This document shows, one piece after another, positions 34,424 through 42,257 of a stretch of 64,000 nucleotides of DNA; the first letter of the stretch is position 1; each line of letters opens with the position of its first letter. The notes below the pieces were generated by a model. That model saw only the letters and a program-made list of their open reading frames with translations. It searched no databases and was not told the origin of the DNA. A program made the position numbers and the translations under genes. Source of the DNA: Clostridium sp. CAG:354_28_25 (GTDB taxonomy: Bacteria; Bacillota; Clostridia; TANB77; CAG-508); assembly GCA_001915925.1 (NCBI GenBank), contig MNRL01000014.1, positions 1-64,000 of the forward strand, written 5' to 3'.

Positions 34424-34864
34424 TTAATTATTTTTCTTATCTTTAATATTTTTAAAAAAGTTTAATATTATATTTTTCAATTTTTTATACCAATTTTGCT
34501 CCTCTTTAATAAGAGCTTTACTTTCTATTTCTTTTGTATTATTATTTAATATTGTTCTTGGATTAAATTTTAGCTTTGACTTTTCTTTTTTTATGTCATT
34601 TTCTTTGTAAATTTTTATGAGTTCTCGCTGTTCTTCTAGTGTAGCCCAATATTTTAAATTTAAATATGAAATAAACGCTAATGCATCTTTTGAAATTTGT
34701 GATATCACATCTCTTTCCATATTTATATTAAACTCATAATTTGGAACCCTTTCATTTTTTATAAATTCATAAACATTGTTAGGTAATTTATATATATATT
34801 CTCTACCAAGTAAATTTAACACACTATATACTTCATTAAACATTATATTAAAATTATCTATCAT
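34424..34864 (-). CDS. Hypothetical protein coupled to the 325-residue gene
   Basis: About 146 residues from MIDNFNIMFNEVYSVLNLLG, with ribosome site AAGGAG. All-helical with a lysine-rich C-terminus (KNIILNFFKNIKDKKNN). No domain is recognised. It overlaps the upstream gene end by about 11 bases, so the two are translated together and likely act in one function. Confidence 0.7.
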   Translation of the reverse strand: MIDNFNIMFNEVYSVLNLLGREYIYKLPNNVYEFIKNERVPNYEFNINMERDVISQISKDALAFISYLNLKYWATLEEQRELIKIYKENDIKKEKSKLKFNPRTILNNNTKEIESKALIKEEQNWYKKLKNIILNFFKNIKDKKNN

Positions 34865-35831
34865 CAAATTCTTCTCCTTGATTTCTTTCTCTATTATTAA
34901 TTTTTAATTTGATTTTTTGAACTATTCTGTTTATTGAAGACCATCCTAATTGTTCCTTCGATTTCTCTATTATCTTTTCTAATAGATTTGCTGGCTCGTC
35001 TCTTTTTTCTTCTATGTATCTTGGATTTTTTACATATTCGACCATAGTATTATCGTTAGCATTTACTCTTACATACCCTTTTACATATTTAGGATTTAAC
35101 CTTAACCCATCAGAATCTATTATGATATCATTTTTCTTGTCTATTAAATCTTTTTTCGGTATTGCAATAAGGCTTATATCTACAAGTTCACTACTCATAT
35201 AATTTTTATAATTTCCACCTGTTGCAATCATTTGCATTAACAAACCTATATGTGTATTTTCAAATGATATGTTTTGTGTTAATTTTGAGTAAATATCTTC
35301 GTATTTGCTAGAATCTACCCCCGAAGATATATGACCTGTTAATAATAAGCCTTTAGCATTTATACTGTCACCAAATCCTAGCGCTCCAGTCCTATGTATA
35401 CCGATTTCTAAATTATCATCATTGAATAAATCTATAATTTCACACATAATATTTGCTTGTCGTGATATATCACCTTTTTTATTCATTAAGACTAACTCAC
35501 ATATATCTAATCCTTTTAATTTTCCTGCTTTACTTAATAAATCTAGCTTTGAGCCAAATTGCTCTCCATAAACACCTTTTAGATATTCCATTCCTTCATC
35601 TTGAACAATTTTCATGAAACACTTTTTTTCTTTGTCTGAACCTCTCAAATCTATATAATCATTAAATGCATTTTCTAAAAAAGTCTCTTGTAATTTATTT
35701 GTCTTTATAAACTCTATAAAACGCTTTACTTCTCGATTTTGATATGCCATATGAAACGCTGGTAACAATTTACCAGTTTTAATTATAATATTTTCAATAT
35801 AATTTTGCTCCTGTGGTTCTTGCTTATTCAT
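34854..35831 (-). CDS. Hypothetical protein with an IHRTGALG motif (325 aa)
   Basis: 325 residues, soluble. A distinctive stretch EIGIHRTGALGFGDSINAKG near 147-166 is followed by LLLTGHISSGV, then GGNYKNYMSSELVDISLIAI, KGYVRVNANDNTMVEYVKN near 245, and a C-terminal basic helix. The short phrase IHRTG with a later Y and an acidic end is reminiscent of ADP-ribosyltransferase-like folds, but this is a weak resemblance, not an assignment. The partner gene overlaps its 3' end. Ribosome site AGAGGAGA. Confidence 0.7.
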   Translation of the reverse strand: MNKQEPQEQNYIENIIIKTGKLLPAFHMAYQNREVKRFIEFIKTNKLQETFLENAFNDYIDLRGSDKEKKCFMKIVQDEGMEYLKGVYGEQFGSKLDLLSKAGKLKGLDICELVLMNKKGDISRQANIMCEIIDLFNDDNLEIGIHRTGALGFGDSINAKGLLLTGHISSGVDSSKYEDIYSKLTQNISFENTHIGLLMQMIATGGNYKNYMSSELVDISLIAIPKKDLIDKKNDIIIDSDGLRLNPKYVKGYVRVNANDNTMVEYVKNPRYIEEKRDEPANLLEKIIEKSKEQLGWSSINRIVQKIKLKINNRERNQGEEFDDR

Positions 35832-35963
35832 CTTTTCTCCTCTTATTTATATTTATATTTTTATTTTTATTATTTTATATCATTATTCGATTTTTTTCTA
35901 CTTTTTTATGCTAAGTTTTATTATTGCACAAAAGTTTTAATAAGAATGATCAAGCTCCAAACT

Positions 35964-35993
35964 AAAAGCGCTATCCTATTGAACAGCGCTTTT
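35964..35993. terminator. Hairpin overlapping the spo0E-like stop codon
   Basis: AAAAGCGCT (35964-35972) pairs with AGCGCTTTT (35985-35993). Its stem includes the stop codon of the Spo0E-like gene. On the minus strand TTTTAGTTTGG follows, a weak tail; on the plus strand TTTAGTCTTTATT follows. Confidence 0.55.
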
Positions 35994-36150
35994 AGTCTTT
36001 ATTACCTTCCGCCATAATTTCCTTCATTGCGATATTTATGTATTTGTCTAACTTTTGGCTTTGTTTGACTATTTCATTATAGTCTTTATTGTCTAAAATC
36101 ATTTGTTCTAGTTTCGCTCTATGTTTTTTTATTGCTAAAGTAACATCCAT
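35992..36150 (-). CDS. Spo0E-like aspartyl-phosphate phosphatase (52 aa)
   Basis: A small helical-hairpin protein beginning MDVTLAIKKHRAKLEQMILD and ending AMKEIMAEGNKD. The family signature SQxLD appears as SQKLD at residues 31-35; the aspartate is the key residue for dephosphorylating Spo0A~P in characterised members. Ribosome site AGGAGGG lies seven bases upstream. It supports a spore-forming organism. Regulation by Spo0A is suggested by the upstream sites. Confidence 0.8.
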   Translation of the reverse strand: MDVTLAIKKHRAKLEQMILDNKDYNEIVKQSQKLDKYINIAMKEIMAEGNKD

Positions 36151-36172
36151 ATCGCATCCCTCCTATATACAA

Positions 36173-36218
36173 ATTATAGCATATAGTGTCGATATTTTTT
36201 GTCGAAACTTGTCGGCAA
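36173..36218 (-). promoter_or_regulatory. spo0E-like promoter with Spo0A-box-like sites
   Basis: The -10 box TATAAT with TGC extension is at 36173-36178 (minus). Upstream of it three sites resemble the Spo0A consensus TGTCGAA: GTGTCGATA (36187-36195), TTTTTGTCGAAA (36196-36207, near perfect) and CTTGTCGGCAA (36208-36218). They cover the -35 region and upstream. Spo0A could activate or repress from there. The motifs are seen; binding is inferred. Confidence 0.6.
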
Positions 36219-36223
36219 ATTAA

Positions 36224-36262
36224 ATTTTTTTTATTTTTTTTATTTTTTTTATTTTTTTCATT
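36224..36262. repeat. Phased A/T-tract repeat
   Basis: Four units of about (T)8A with a nine-base period lie between the stop of the glycosyltransferase gene and the Spo0A-box cluster. Such tracts bend DNA and can act as an UP-element for the promoter downstream. Confidence 0.55.
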
Positions 36263-36268
36263 TATAAG

Positions 36269-37732
36269 TTAATTTTTTTCAAATAATGAGATTATAAATG
36301 TATCTCCACTAAATGGATGGTAGTATGTTTCTTTATCTTTTATAACTGTAGTTCCTTCCATTTCATTTATATAATCATACATATTAGTGTCCCCTGCATC
36401 TATTACCCAAATTCTACCAATATAATTTTGTATTTCATCCAAATTATTTACTACTTTCATTTGAGGTGCAAATGCTCCATATGCTTTTTCTACGGTCCAA
36501 TTGTCTTTATTATAGAAATATTGTTTATTTTCGTCAAAGTTTATTGCAACAGAACTACTAGGTCCAATTGTTGTATATACAAATATATCTTCTGGCTTTA
36601 CTTCTGCTTGAATGGCTTCTATTGGCTTATTATTTTCTGCTGAATAAGATTTATCCCATAAAGTAACACCGTTCCATATTGTTAATCCTATTAAACCAAT
36701 GATAATTATTGTTTTGACAATTCGACTTTTTTCGACAGCTAATATATATGCAAAAGCAAATATAAATAACCCTAACATTGGTAACATATATCTTGGTATA
36801 AACACAGCTCTTTTTAACGAAACTAATAATGTAACTAGTATTACTAATCCACATGTTGTAAGTGCTATCGTAACTGGTCTTATCTTTTTCTTATCTTCTA
36901 AATATAATTTATGTACTCTTAAAATCATATATATTACTATAAATAAGCCAAATACTGCTGGATAACCAGAATTTATACAATCTAAAAAGAAAAACTCTAT
37001 AATTTGTGTTATAATCTCTGGATAATTTACACTAATCCAAAAGCCTTTAGATACCCTTGTTGCTTGCATAATAAAAATAACTGCCCCTGGTAAATAGCAA
37101 ACAATTTGTATTGCTCCATATATGAACCATCTTTTTAAAAGTTCTTTCTTTTCTCTTATGATAAAGAATAATAATAAAATATTTATTATTCCTATTGTGA
37201 ATAATGCAAAATAATGCGTATATGCGCTACAAATACTAGCTATCGCAAATATTACCCAATCTTTCTTCGTATTGTTTTTATAAGCTAAATATGCATATAC
37301 TGCAGTAATTGTAACAAATAGCATACTTAAGCTATACATTCTTATTTGTGAACCATAATGCATTGTAACTGGTAAAAGTAATAATACTAAGTTAAAGTAA
37401 AAACTTACTTTGTTTCCAAATTCTTTTCGTATTTTCACAAATGAAAATACTGCTAGCAATACAATTGGAATTACAGAAAATATTCTTAATGCTATTACAC
37501 TAGTTCCACAAATCAGTGAATATATCTTTAATAATACATAATATAAAATTGGATGTACATCATTTATTGTAGAAATGAATAGATTTCCCCAAGGTTGCTT
37601 TGCAATTCCTACAGAATATGCTTCATCAAACCATAAACTACTATTAAAACATAGTAAAAGAGGGGCTATTGCGATTAACACAATAAGCCCTATATTTATT
37701 TTGTTCAAATGTTTATCTATAAAATTTTTCAT
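36269..37732 (-). CDS. GT39/ArnT-like membrane glycosyltransferase
   Basis: 487 residues with about ten membrane helices. The N-terminal helix is followed by the outside loop WFDEAYSVGIAKQPW near 33-47, whose acidic residues are the catalytic-region hallmark of the GT-C (GT39/GT83) fold; a second loop contains DVHPILYY near 58. The C-terminal 120 residues are soluble. Likely substrate transfer is from a polyprenyl-phosphate sugar to an envelope acceptor; the acceptor is unknown. It is the last gene of the unit with the ComEC-like hydrolase 13 bases upstream. Confidence 0.8.
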   Translation of the reverse strand: MKNFIDKHLNKINIGLIVLIAIAPLLLCFNSSLWFDEAYSVGIAKQPWGNLFISTINDVHPILYYVLLKIYSLICGTSVIALRIFSVIPIVLLAVFSFVKIRKEFGNKVSFYFNLVLLLLPVTMHYGSQIRMYSLSMLFVTITAVYAYLAYKNNTKKDWVIFAIASICSAYTHYFALFTIGIINILLLFFIIREKKELLKRWFIYGAIQIVCYLPGAVIFIMQATRVSKGFWISVNYPEIITQIIEFFFLDCINSGYPAVFGLFIVIYMILRVHKLYLEDKKKIRPVTIALTTCGLVILVTLLVSLKRAVFIPRYMLPMLGLFIFAFAYILAVEKSRIVKTIIIIGLIGLTIWNGVTLWDKSYSAENNKPIEAIQAEVKPEDIFVYTTIGPSSSVAINFDENKQYFYNKDNWTVEKAYGAFAPQMKVVNNLDEIQNYIGRIWVIDAGDTNMYDYINEMEGTTVIKDKETYYHPFSGDTFIISLFEKN

Positions 37733-37745
37733 TATCTTCTCCTAT

Positions 37746-38768
37746 CTATTTTACATTAGTTTCTACCTGTATATTAGAGCCATCACTTGTTACAAGTATA
37801 TTTCCACTTTCATCTGTTCTATATATTTTTGTACCTACAGCATTCAATTTATCTATAGTCTCTTGATTTGGTAGATTATATGAATTATCTTTTCCTACTT
37901 GTATAATTGCAATAGATGGCATTACTTGCATTATAAAGTTTTGTGTAGAAGATGTTTTAGACCCATGGTGTCCTACCTTTAGAACGTCTGCAGGTTGCCA
38001 ATTTCTGGCCTCTTCTACTTCCGCTTCTGCATCTCCCATAAATAAGAAACTATTTCCACCATATGTCATTCGAATAACGATAGAAGATAAATTCAAATTT
38101 TCTTCTGTATCTTTTGTATCTGTTGCCATTATAGTACAATCAGCATTAGTTAAAGTAAATTTATCTCCCACAACAGGTGTTGTAACTTGCACATTTTTAG
38201 CTACAATGCTATCTAAAACATCTTCAAATGTTTTGGTTGTAGTTTGCATCTTAGGCATATAAATTGTTCCTATATCAAAATTATCTATTACATCATCTAA
38301 GCCACCAATATGGTCTTCATGTGGATGAGTTCCAACCAAATAATCAATTTTAGTAATTCCCTTATTTTTTAAGAAATTTACTACCGTTTCGCCTGCTTCG
38401 TTTGTCCCTGCATCTATTAACATTGTTTTATCTTTATCGATAACTAAAATACTATCTGCTTGTCCGACATCTAAATAGTAAACTCTAAGATTTCCAGCTG
38501 TTACTGCTTCTGTTTCTATAGTATTAGTCTGTTTTATATCATTTATCACAATATCATTTTCTACTTGATTCCCAAATGCATTTCTTATAAAACTATCATA
38601 ATCATGTGTTTCCCAATAGTTTTTTCCTAATAATAATAATACAATTAAAATGATTAAAGAAACTAACCTGCTAAGCCATGTTTTTATCTTATATACTTTT
38701 GTCTTTCTTCCTAATTTAGATTTTTCCCAAAGGCTAAGCTTATCTTCATCCTTTTTCTTTTCTCCCAT
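37746..38768 (-). CDS. ComEC/Rec2-like metallo-beta-lactamase fold hydrolase, membrane-anchored
   Basis: 340 residues. One membrane helix (near 33-45) places the rest outside. The hydrolase core has VYYLDVGQADSILVIDKDKT, the zinc motif THPHEDHIGG near 149 and the late KVGHHGSKTSS. It matches the C-terminal nuclease-like domain of ComEC but lacks the channel domain. Stand-alone versions with DUF3006 are frequent in Clostridia; the role (extracellular DNA processing or another hydrolysis) is unproven. DUF3006 lies 27 bases upstream. Confidence 0.88.
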   Translation of the reverse strand: MGEKKKDEDKLSLWEKSKLGRKTKVYKIKTWLSRLVSLIILIVLLLLGKNYWETHDYDSFIRNAFGNQVENDIVINDIKQTNTIETEAVTAGNLRVYYLDVGQADSILVIDKDKTMLIDAGTNEAGETVVNFLKNKGITKIDYLVGTHPHEDHIGGLDDVIDNFDIGTIYMPKMQTTTKTFEDVLDSIVAKNVQVTTPVVGDKFTLTNADCTIMATDTKDTEENLNLSSIVIRMTYGGNSFLFMGDAEAEVEEARNWQPADVLKVGHHGSKTSSTQNFIMQVMPSIAIIQVGKDNSYNLPNQETIDKLNAVGTKIYRTDESGNILVTSDGSNIQVETNVK

Positions 38769-38795
38769 AATACTTACCCCATTCTTTCTTTTGTT

Positions 38796-39110
38796 TTATT
38801 TCCATAAATTTTTCATTTTATTTTTAATTCTGTCTTCTACAATTTTTTGCTCCTCTAGGTCTATCTCATATTTATCTTTATTTAGTTTTAAAATCGTACC
38901 TTCTTTTGCATCTTGTGGTACATCTTTTTTGCTAACATTTAGCATTTCTCCAGTATCTCTGTTTTCTAATACTGCAACATCACCTTCAAATCGGTCTATT
39001 GTAAATCTACTTTCCATTTCTTCTAATTTATTTGTAAGCTCCCTCTGAAATTCATTCATATCAATTTCCTTTTGCCCCCTACTAATGTTGTTTAATAGGT
39101 CTATTTCCAA
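38796..39110 (-). CDS. DUF3006 domain protein
   Basis: 104 residues; a TTG start is supported by AGGAGG eight to nine bases upstream. The core (RFTIDRFEGDVAVLENRDTG; VSKKDVPQDAKEGTILKL) matches DUF3006, typically found next to metallo-beta-lactamase hydrolases as here. An N-terminal helical extension of about 34 residues precedes it. A helper of the neighbour is likely by context. Confidence 0.8.
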   Translation of the reverse strand: MEIDLLNNISRGQKEIDMNEFQRELTNKLEEMESRFTIDRFEGDVAVLENRDTGEMLNVSKKDVPQDAKEGTILKLNKDKYEIDLEEQKIVEDRIKNKMKNLWK

Positions 39111-39134
39111 ATAAATTTTCCTCCTTTTAAAGTA

Positions 39135-40721
39135 TTATTTTCCCTTCATTTGCTCTTTTATATAATTTACTTCTTCTTCCATATCCAATCTTACAAATAA
39201 AGGTTCACCTTTTTCTATAACTTTTGTATTATTAGGTATTTTATCGTATTCATATAGGCTATCCCAAGCTTGTAATTCGTCAGCTGTTAGTCCTAATTGT
39301 TTAAATATACTAGTTGCTGTATCTTCCATAAATGGACTAATTAATATTGCAACTTTTCTTAAATTTTCACTTAAATGATACATTACTGATTTTAATTTTT
39401 CTTGCTTGTCTTCTTCTTTTGCTAGCAACCATGGTGCTGTTTCATCTATATATTTGTTAGTTCTAGAAATTAAGTTCCAAATTTCTGCTAGTGCATCACT
39501 TAAATGTAAATTATCTATTTTCTCTTCTACAACTTTTACTTGGTCTAAAGCATATTTTTCTATTTCTTCATCTGGTTCGTTTTGATGCCCATTATATTCA
39601 AAAATGTTTCCATTAAAATATTTATTTATCATTCCTATTGTTCTGTTTAATAGATTACCTAAATCATTACATAAGTCATAATTGAATCTTTCTACAAAAC
39701 CTTCTGGTGAAAATACAGCATCTTGTCCATATGGGAATTCTCTCATTAAAAAGTATTTTGTTGCATCTAATCCATATCTATCTATAAGCATTTCTGGATA
39801 TACAACATTTCCTTTTGACTTTGACATTTTACCATCTTTCATCATTATAAAACCATGTGCATATATTTTCTTTGGAAGTGGCAATCCTAATGCCATTAAG
39901 AAAATTGGCCAATATATTCCATGGAATCTTATTATGTCTTTTCCTACAACTTGTAAATCTGCAGGCCAATATTTTTTATATAATGTATCGTCTGCTGAAC
40001 CATATCCTAATGCTGTAATATAGTTTGTTAATGCATCTAGCCATACATATACAACATGTTTTGGATCACTTTTTACTTGTACTCCCCAATCAAATGTAGA
40101 ACGAGTTACACATAAATCTTCCAATCCAGGTTTTATAAAATTATTGAATATTTCATTTTTTCTATATTCTGGCTCTATAAAATTAGGATTTTCCTCATAG
40201 AATTTTATTAATCTGTCAGTATATTTCTTCATATTAAAGAAATATGCTTCTTCCTTCATTTTCTTAACTTCTCTACCACAATCTGGACATTTGCCATCTA
40301 CTAATTGTGTCTCTGTAAAATATGTTTCACATGGTACACAATACCAGCCTTCATATTCACCTTTGTAGATATCTCCTTGGTTTAAAAGTTTTTCAAATAT
40401 ATCTTCTACTACTTTGGTATGACGCTCTTCTGTTGTTCTTATAAAATCATCATTCTCTATTTTCATCTTTTTCCATAAGCCTTTAGCATATTCTGCCATT
40501 CCATCTACATATTCTTGTGGAGTTTGATTCTTTTCTTGTGCAAGTGTTCCGATTTTTTGACCATGCTCATCTGAACCTGTTAGAAAGTAGGTATCATACC
40601 CACGTTTTTCTTTATATTTTTTCATTGTATTGGCAAATACAGTTGTATATGCTGTACCAATATGAAATTTACCACTTGGGTAATAAATTGGTGTTGTTAC
40701 ATAAAATGTTTTTTTATCCAC
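39135..40721 (-). CDS. metG: Methionyl-tRNA synthetase
   Basis: 528 residues. The HIGH motif is FHIGTAYTT, with a C-x2-C ... C-x2-C zinc knuckle (CVPCETYFTETQLVDGKCPD) near 125-147 and KMSKSKGN near 297. The C-terminal domain ends at about 528, with no EMAP-type tRNA-binding extension, so this is the short form. It lies between glmM upstream (28 bases) and DUF3006 downstream in one unit. It charges initiator and elongator tRNA-Met. Confidence 0.95.
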   Translation of the reverse strand: MDKKTFYVTTPIYYPSGKFHIGTAYTTVFANTMKKYKEKRGYDTYFLTGSDEHGQKIGTLAQEKNQTPQEYVDGMAEYAKGLWKKMKIENDDFIRTTEERHTKVVEDIFEKLLNQGDIYKGEYEGWYCVPCETYFTETQLVDGKCPDCGREVKKMKEEAYFFNMKKYTDRLIKFYEENPNFIEPEYRKNEIFNNFIKPGLEDLCVTRSTFDWGVQVKSDPKHVVYVWLDALTNYITALGYGSADDTLYKKYWPADLQVVGKDIIRFHGIYWPIFLMALGLPLPKKIYAHGFIMMKDGKMSKSKGNVVYPEMLIDRYGLDATKYFLMREFPYGQDAVFSPEGFVERFNYDLCNDLGNLLNRTIGMINKYFNGNIFEYNGHQNEPDEEIEKYALDQVKVVEEKIDNLHLSDALAEIWNLISRTNKYIDETAPWLLAKEEDKQEKLKSVMYHLSENLRKVAILISPFMEDTATSIFKQLGLTADELQAWDSLYEYDKIPNNTKVIEKGEPLFVRLDMEEEVNYIKEQMKGK

Positions 40722-40748
40722 TTACATCATCTTCCTTTTATTTATTTT

Positions 40749-42113
40749 TTAGCTTAATCTTTGTTCTATTAATTCTGCAATAGACTTAGCTTTTTCTGTT
40801 ATGTATTCTTGGTCTGTACCTTCTATCATTACTCTTACTAATGGTTCTGTTCCTGATGCTCTTATTAATACTCTTCCATTTCCTTCAAATTCTTTCTCTA
40901 CTGCTTCTATGGTATTTCTAATAACTGCATCTTTATCAAAATCATATTTTTTGTCGTTAGAAACTTTAGCGCCTACTAGTACTTGAGGGTAAATCTTTAT
41001 TATTTCTTCTAATTTACTTGCTTTCTCAGCTTTTTCTAACATTATAGAAATAAACATTAAAGATGTTAAAATTCCATCTCCTGTAGGATTATAGTCTAAG
41101 AATATAATATGACCAGATTGTTCTCCTCCTAGGTTGTATCCACCCTTTTTCATTTCTTCTAAAACATATCTATCTCCTACTTTTGTTCTAATAAAGTTAA
41201 GTTTATTCTCTTTAGAATAAATATCTAATCCTAAATTACTCATAACAGTTGCAACTAATGTATCTTTCTTTAAAGTTCCTTTTGCTTTCATATAATTAGA
41301 AACTATTGCTAATATTTTATCTCCGTCAATTACTTCTCCTTTTTCATCAACTAATAAACATCTGTCTCCATCACCATCATATGCAATTCCTAAATCATAT
41401 CCATTTTCTATTACATACTTTTGAAGCATTTCTAAATGTGTTGAACCACAGTCTTTATTAATATTTATTCCATTTGGTGTATTATTTATTATTTTGTGAT
41501 TTATCTTTAATTTAGAAAATACTTTTTCTGCCACCTCATATGTTGCACCATTGGCTGTATCTATTACTACTTTAAAATCATCTCTATTGTATTTTTCTAT
41601 AATTTCTTCAAAGTTTTTTCTAAAAAAGTATATATATTCATCTACTAAGTCTTCTGCGTTTTCTGAGATTCCTATTTTATCATTACAAGCTGTAAGTTCT
41701 TCTAGTTTTCCAGAATCCATAACTTCTTCTATTTCTTCTTCTATATCATCTGGTATTTTTGTTCCTTCATTACTAAAATACTTTACTCCATTAAATTCGT
41801 AGGTATTATGAGATGCAGAAATTACAACACTTGCATCTGCTTTTAATTTTTTGGTTAAATATGCTACTGCTGGCGTTGGTAAAACTCCTAATTGTTTTAC
41901 ATTTGCTCCATAGCTTAAGAACCCTGCTGTCATTGCACTTTCTATTAAAGTTCCAGAAATTCTAGTATCTCTACCTATTAGAATAGTAGGGCTATGGTCA
42001 GAATGTTTAGCTAAAACATATGCACCTGCCTTTGCAACTCTATATACTAACTCTGGTGTTAGCTCTGTGTTTGCAATTCTTCTGATTCCATCTGTTCCAA
42101 AATATTTTCTCAT
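40749..42113 (-). CDS. glmM: Phosphoglucosamine mutase GlmM
   Basis: About 454 residues from MRKYFGTDGIRRIAN; the ATG at 42113 has AGAGGA about eight bases upstream, whereas 42146 would add an unlikely N-terminal tail. Motifs: VVISASHNTYEFNGV (phosphoserine loop), AYDGDGDRCLLVDE (metal loop), GGEQSGH and RASGTEPLVRVM. It makes glucosamine-1-phosphate for UDP-GlcNAc and thus peptidoglycan. The leader between argS and glmM carries a dispersed repeat on the opposite strand. Confidence 0.94.
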   Translation of the reverse strand: MRKYFGTDGIRRIANTELTPELVYRVAKAGAYVLAKHSDHSPTILIGRDTRISGTLIESAMTAGFLSYGANVKQLGVLPTPAVAYLTKKLKADASVVISASHNTYEFNGVKYFSNEGTKIPDDIEEEIEEVMDSGKLEELTACNDKIGISENAEDLVDEYIYFFRKNFEEIIEKYNRDDFKVVIDTANGATYEVAEKVFSKLKINHKIINNTPNGININKDCGSTHLEMLQKYVIENGYDLGIAYDGDGDRCLLVDEKGEVIDGDKILAIVSNYMKAKGTLKKDTLVATVMSNLGLDIYSKENKLNFIRTKVGDRYVLEEMKKGGYNLGGEQSGHIIFLDYNPTGDGILTSLMFISIMLEKAEKASKLEEIIKIYPQVLVGAKVSNDKKYDFDKDAVIRNTIEAVEKEFEGNGRVLIRASGTEPLVRVMIEGTDQEYITEKAKSIAELIEQRLS

Positions 42114-42129
42114 ATTCATCTTCCTCTTT

Positions 42130-42177
42130 CTGGGATTTAGGAACATCGGGATTTGGGGACGTTCCTTTTTTCCCTCT
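42130..42177 (+). repeat. GGGACGTTCC repeat in the glmM leader
   Basis: TGGGATTTAGGAACATC then GGGATTTGGGGACGTTCC and TTTTTTCCC. The orientation is opposite to glmM, so the transcript carries its reverse complement next to the start codon. Confidence 0.75.
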
Positions 42178-42257
42178 TTATTTTATTTATATTATCACTT
42201 AAATTTTTATTAGGAAAAATCAACATTGTTCCTAGTTTTCTAAATACTTTTTAATCC

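Noticed and set aside
36224..36262. T-tract array as terminator of the glycosyltransferase gene
   Set aside because: It is A-rich on the transcribed (minus) strand and has no stem before it.
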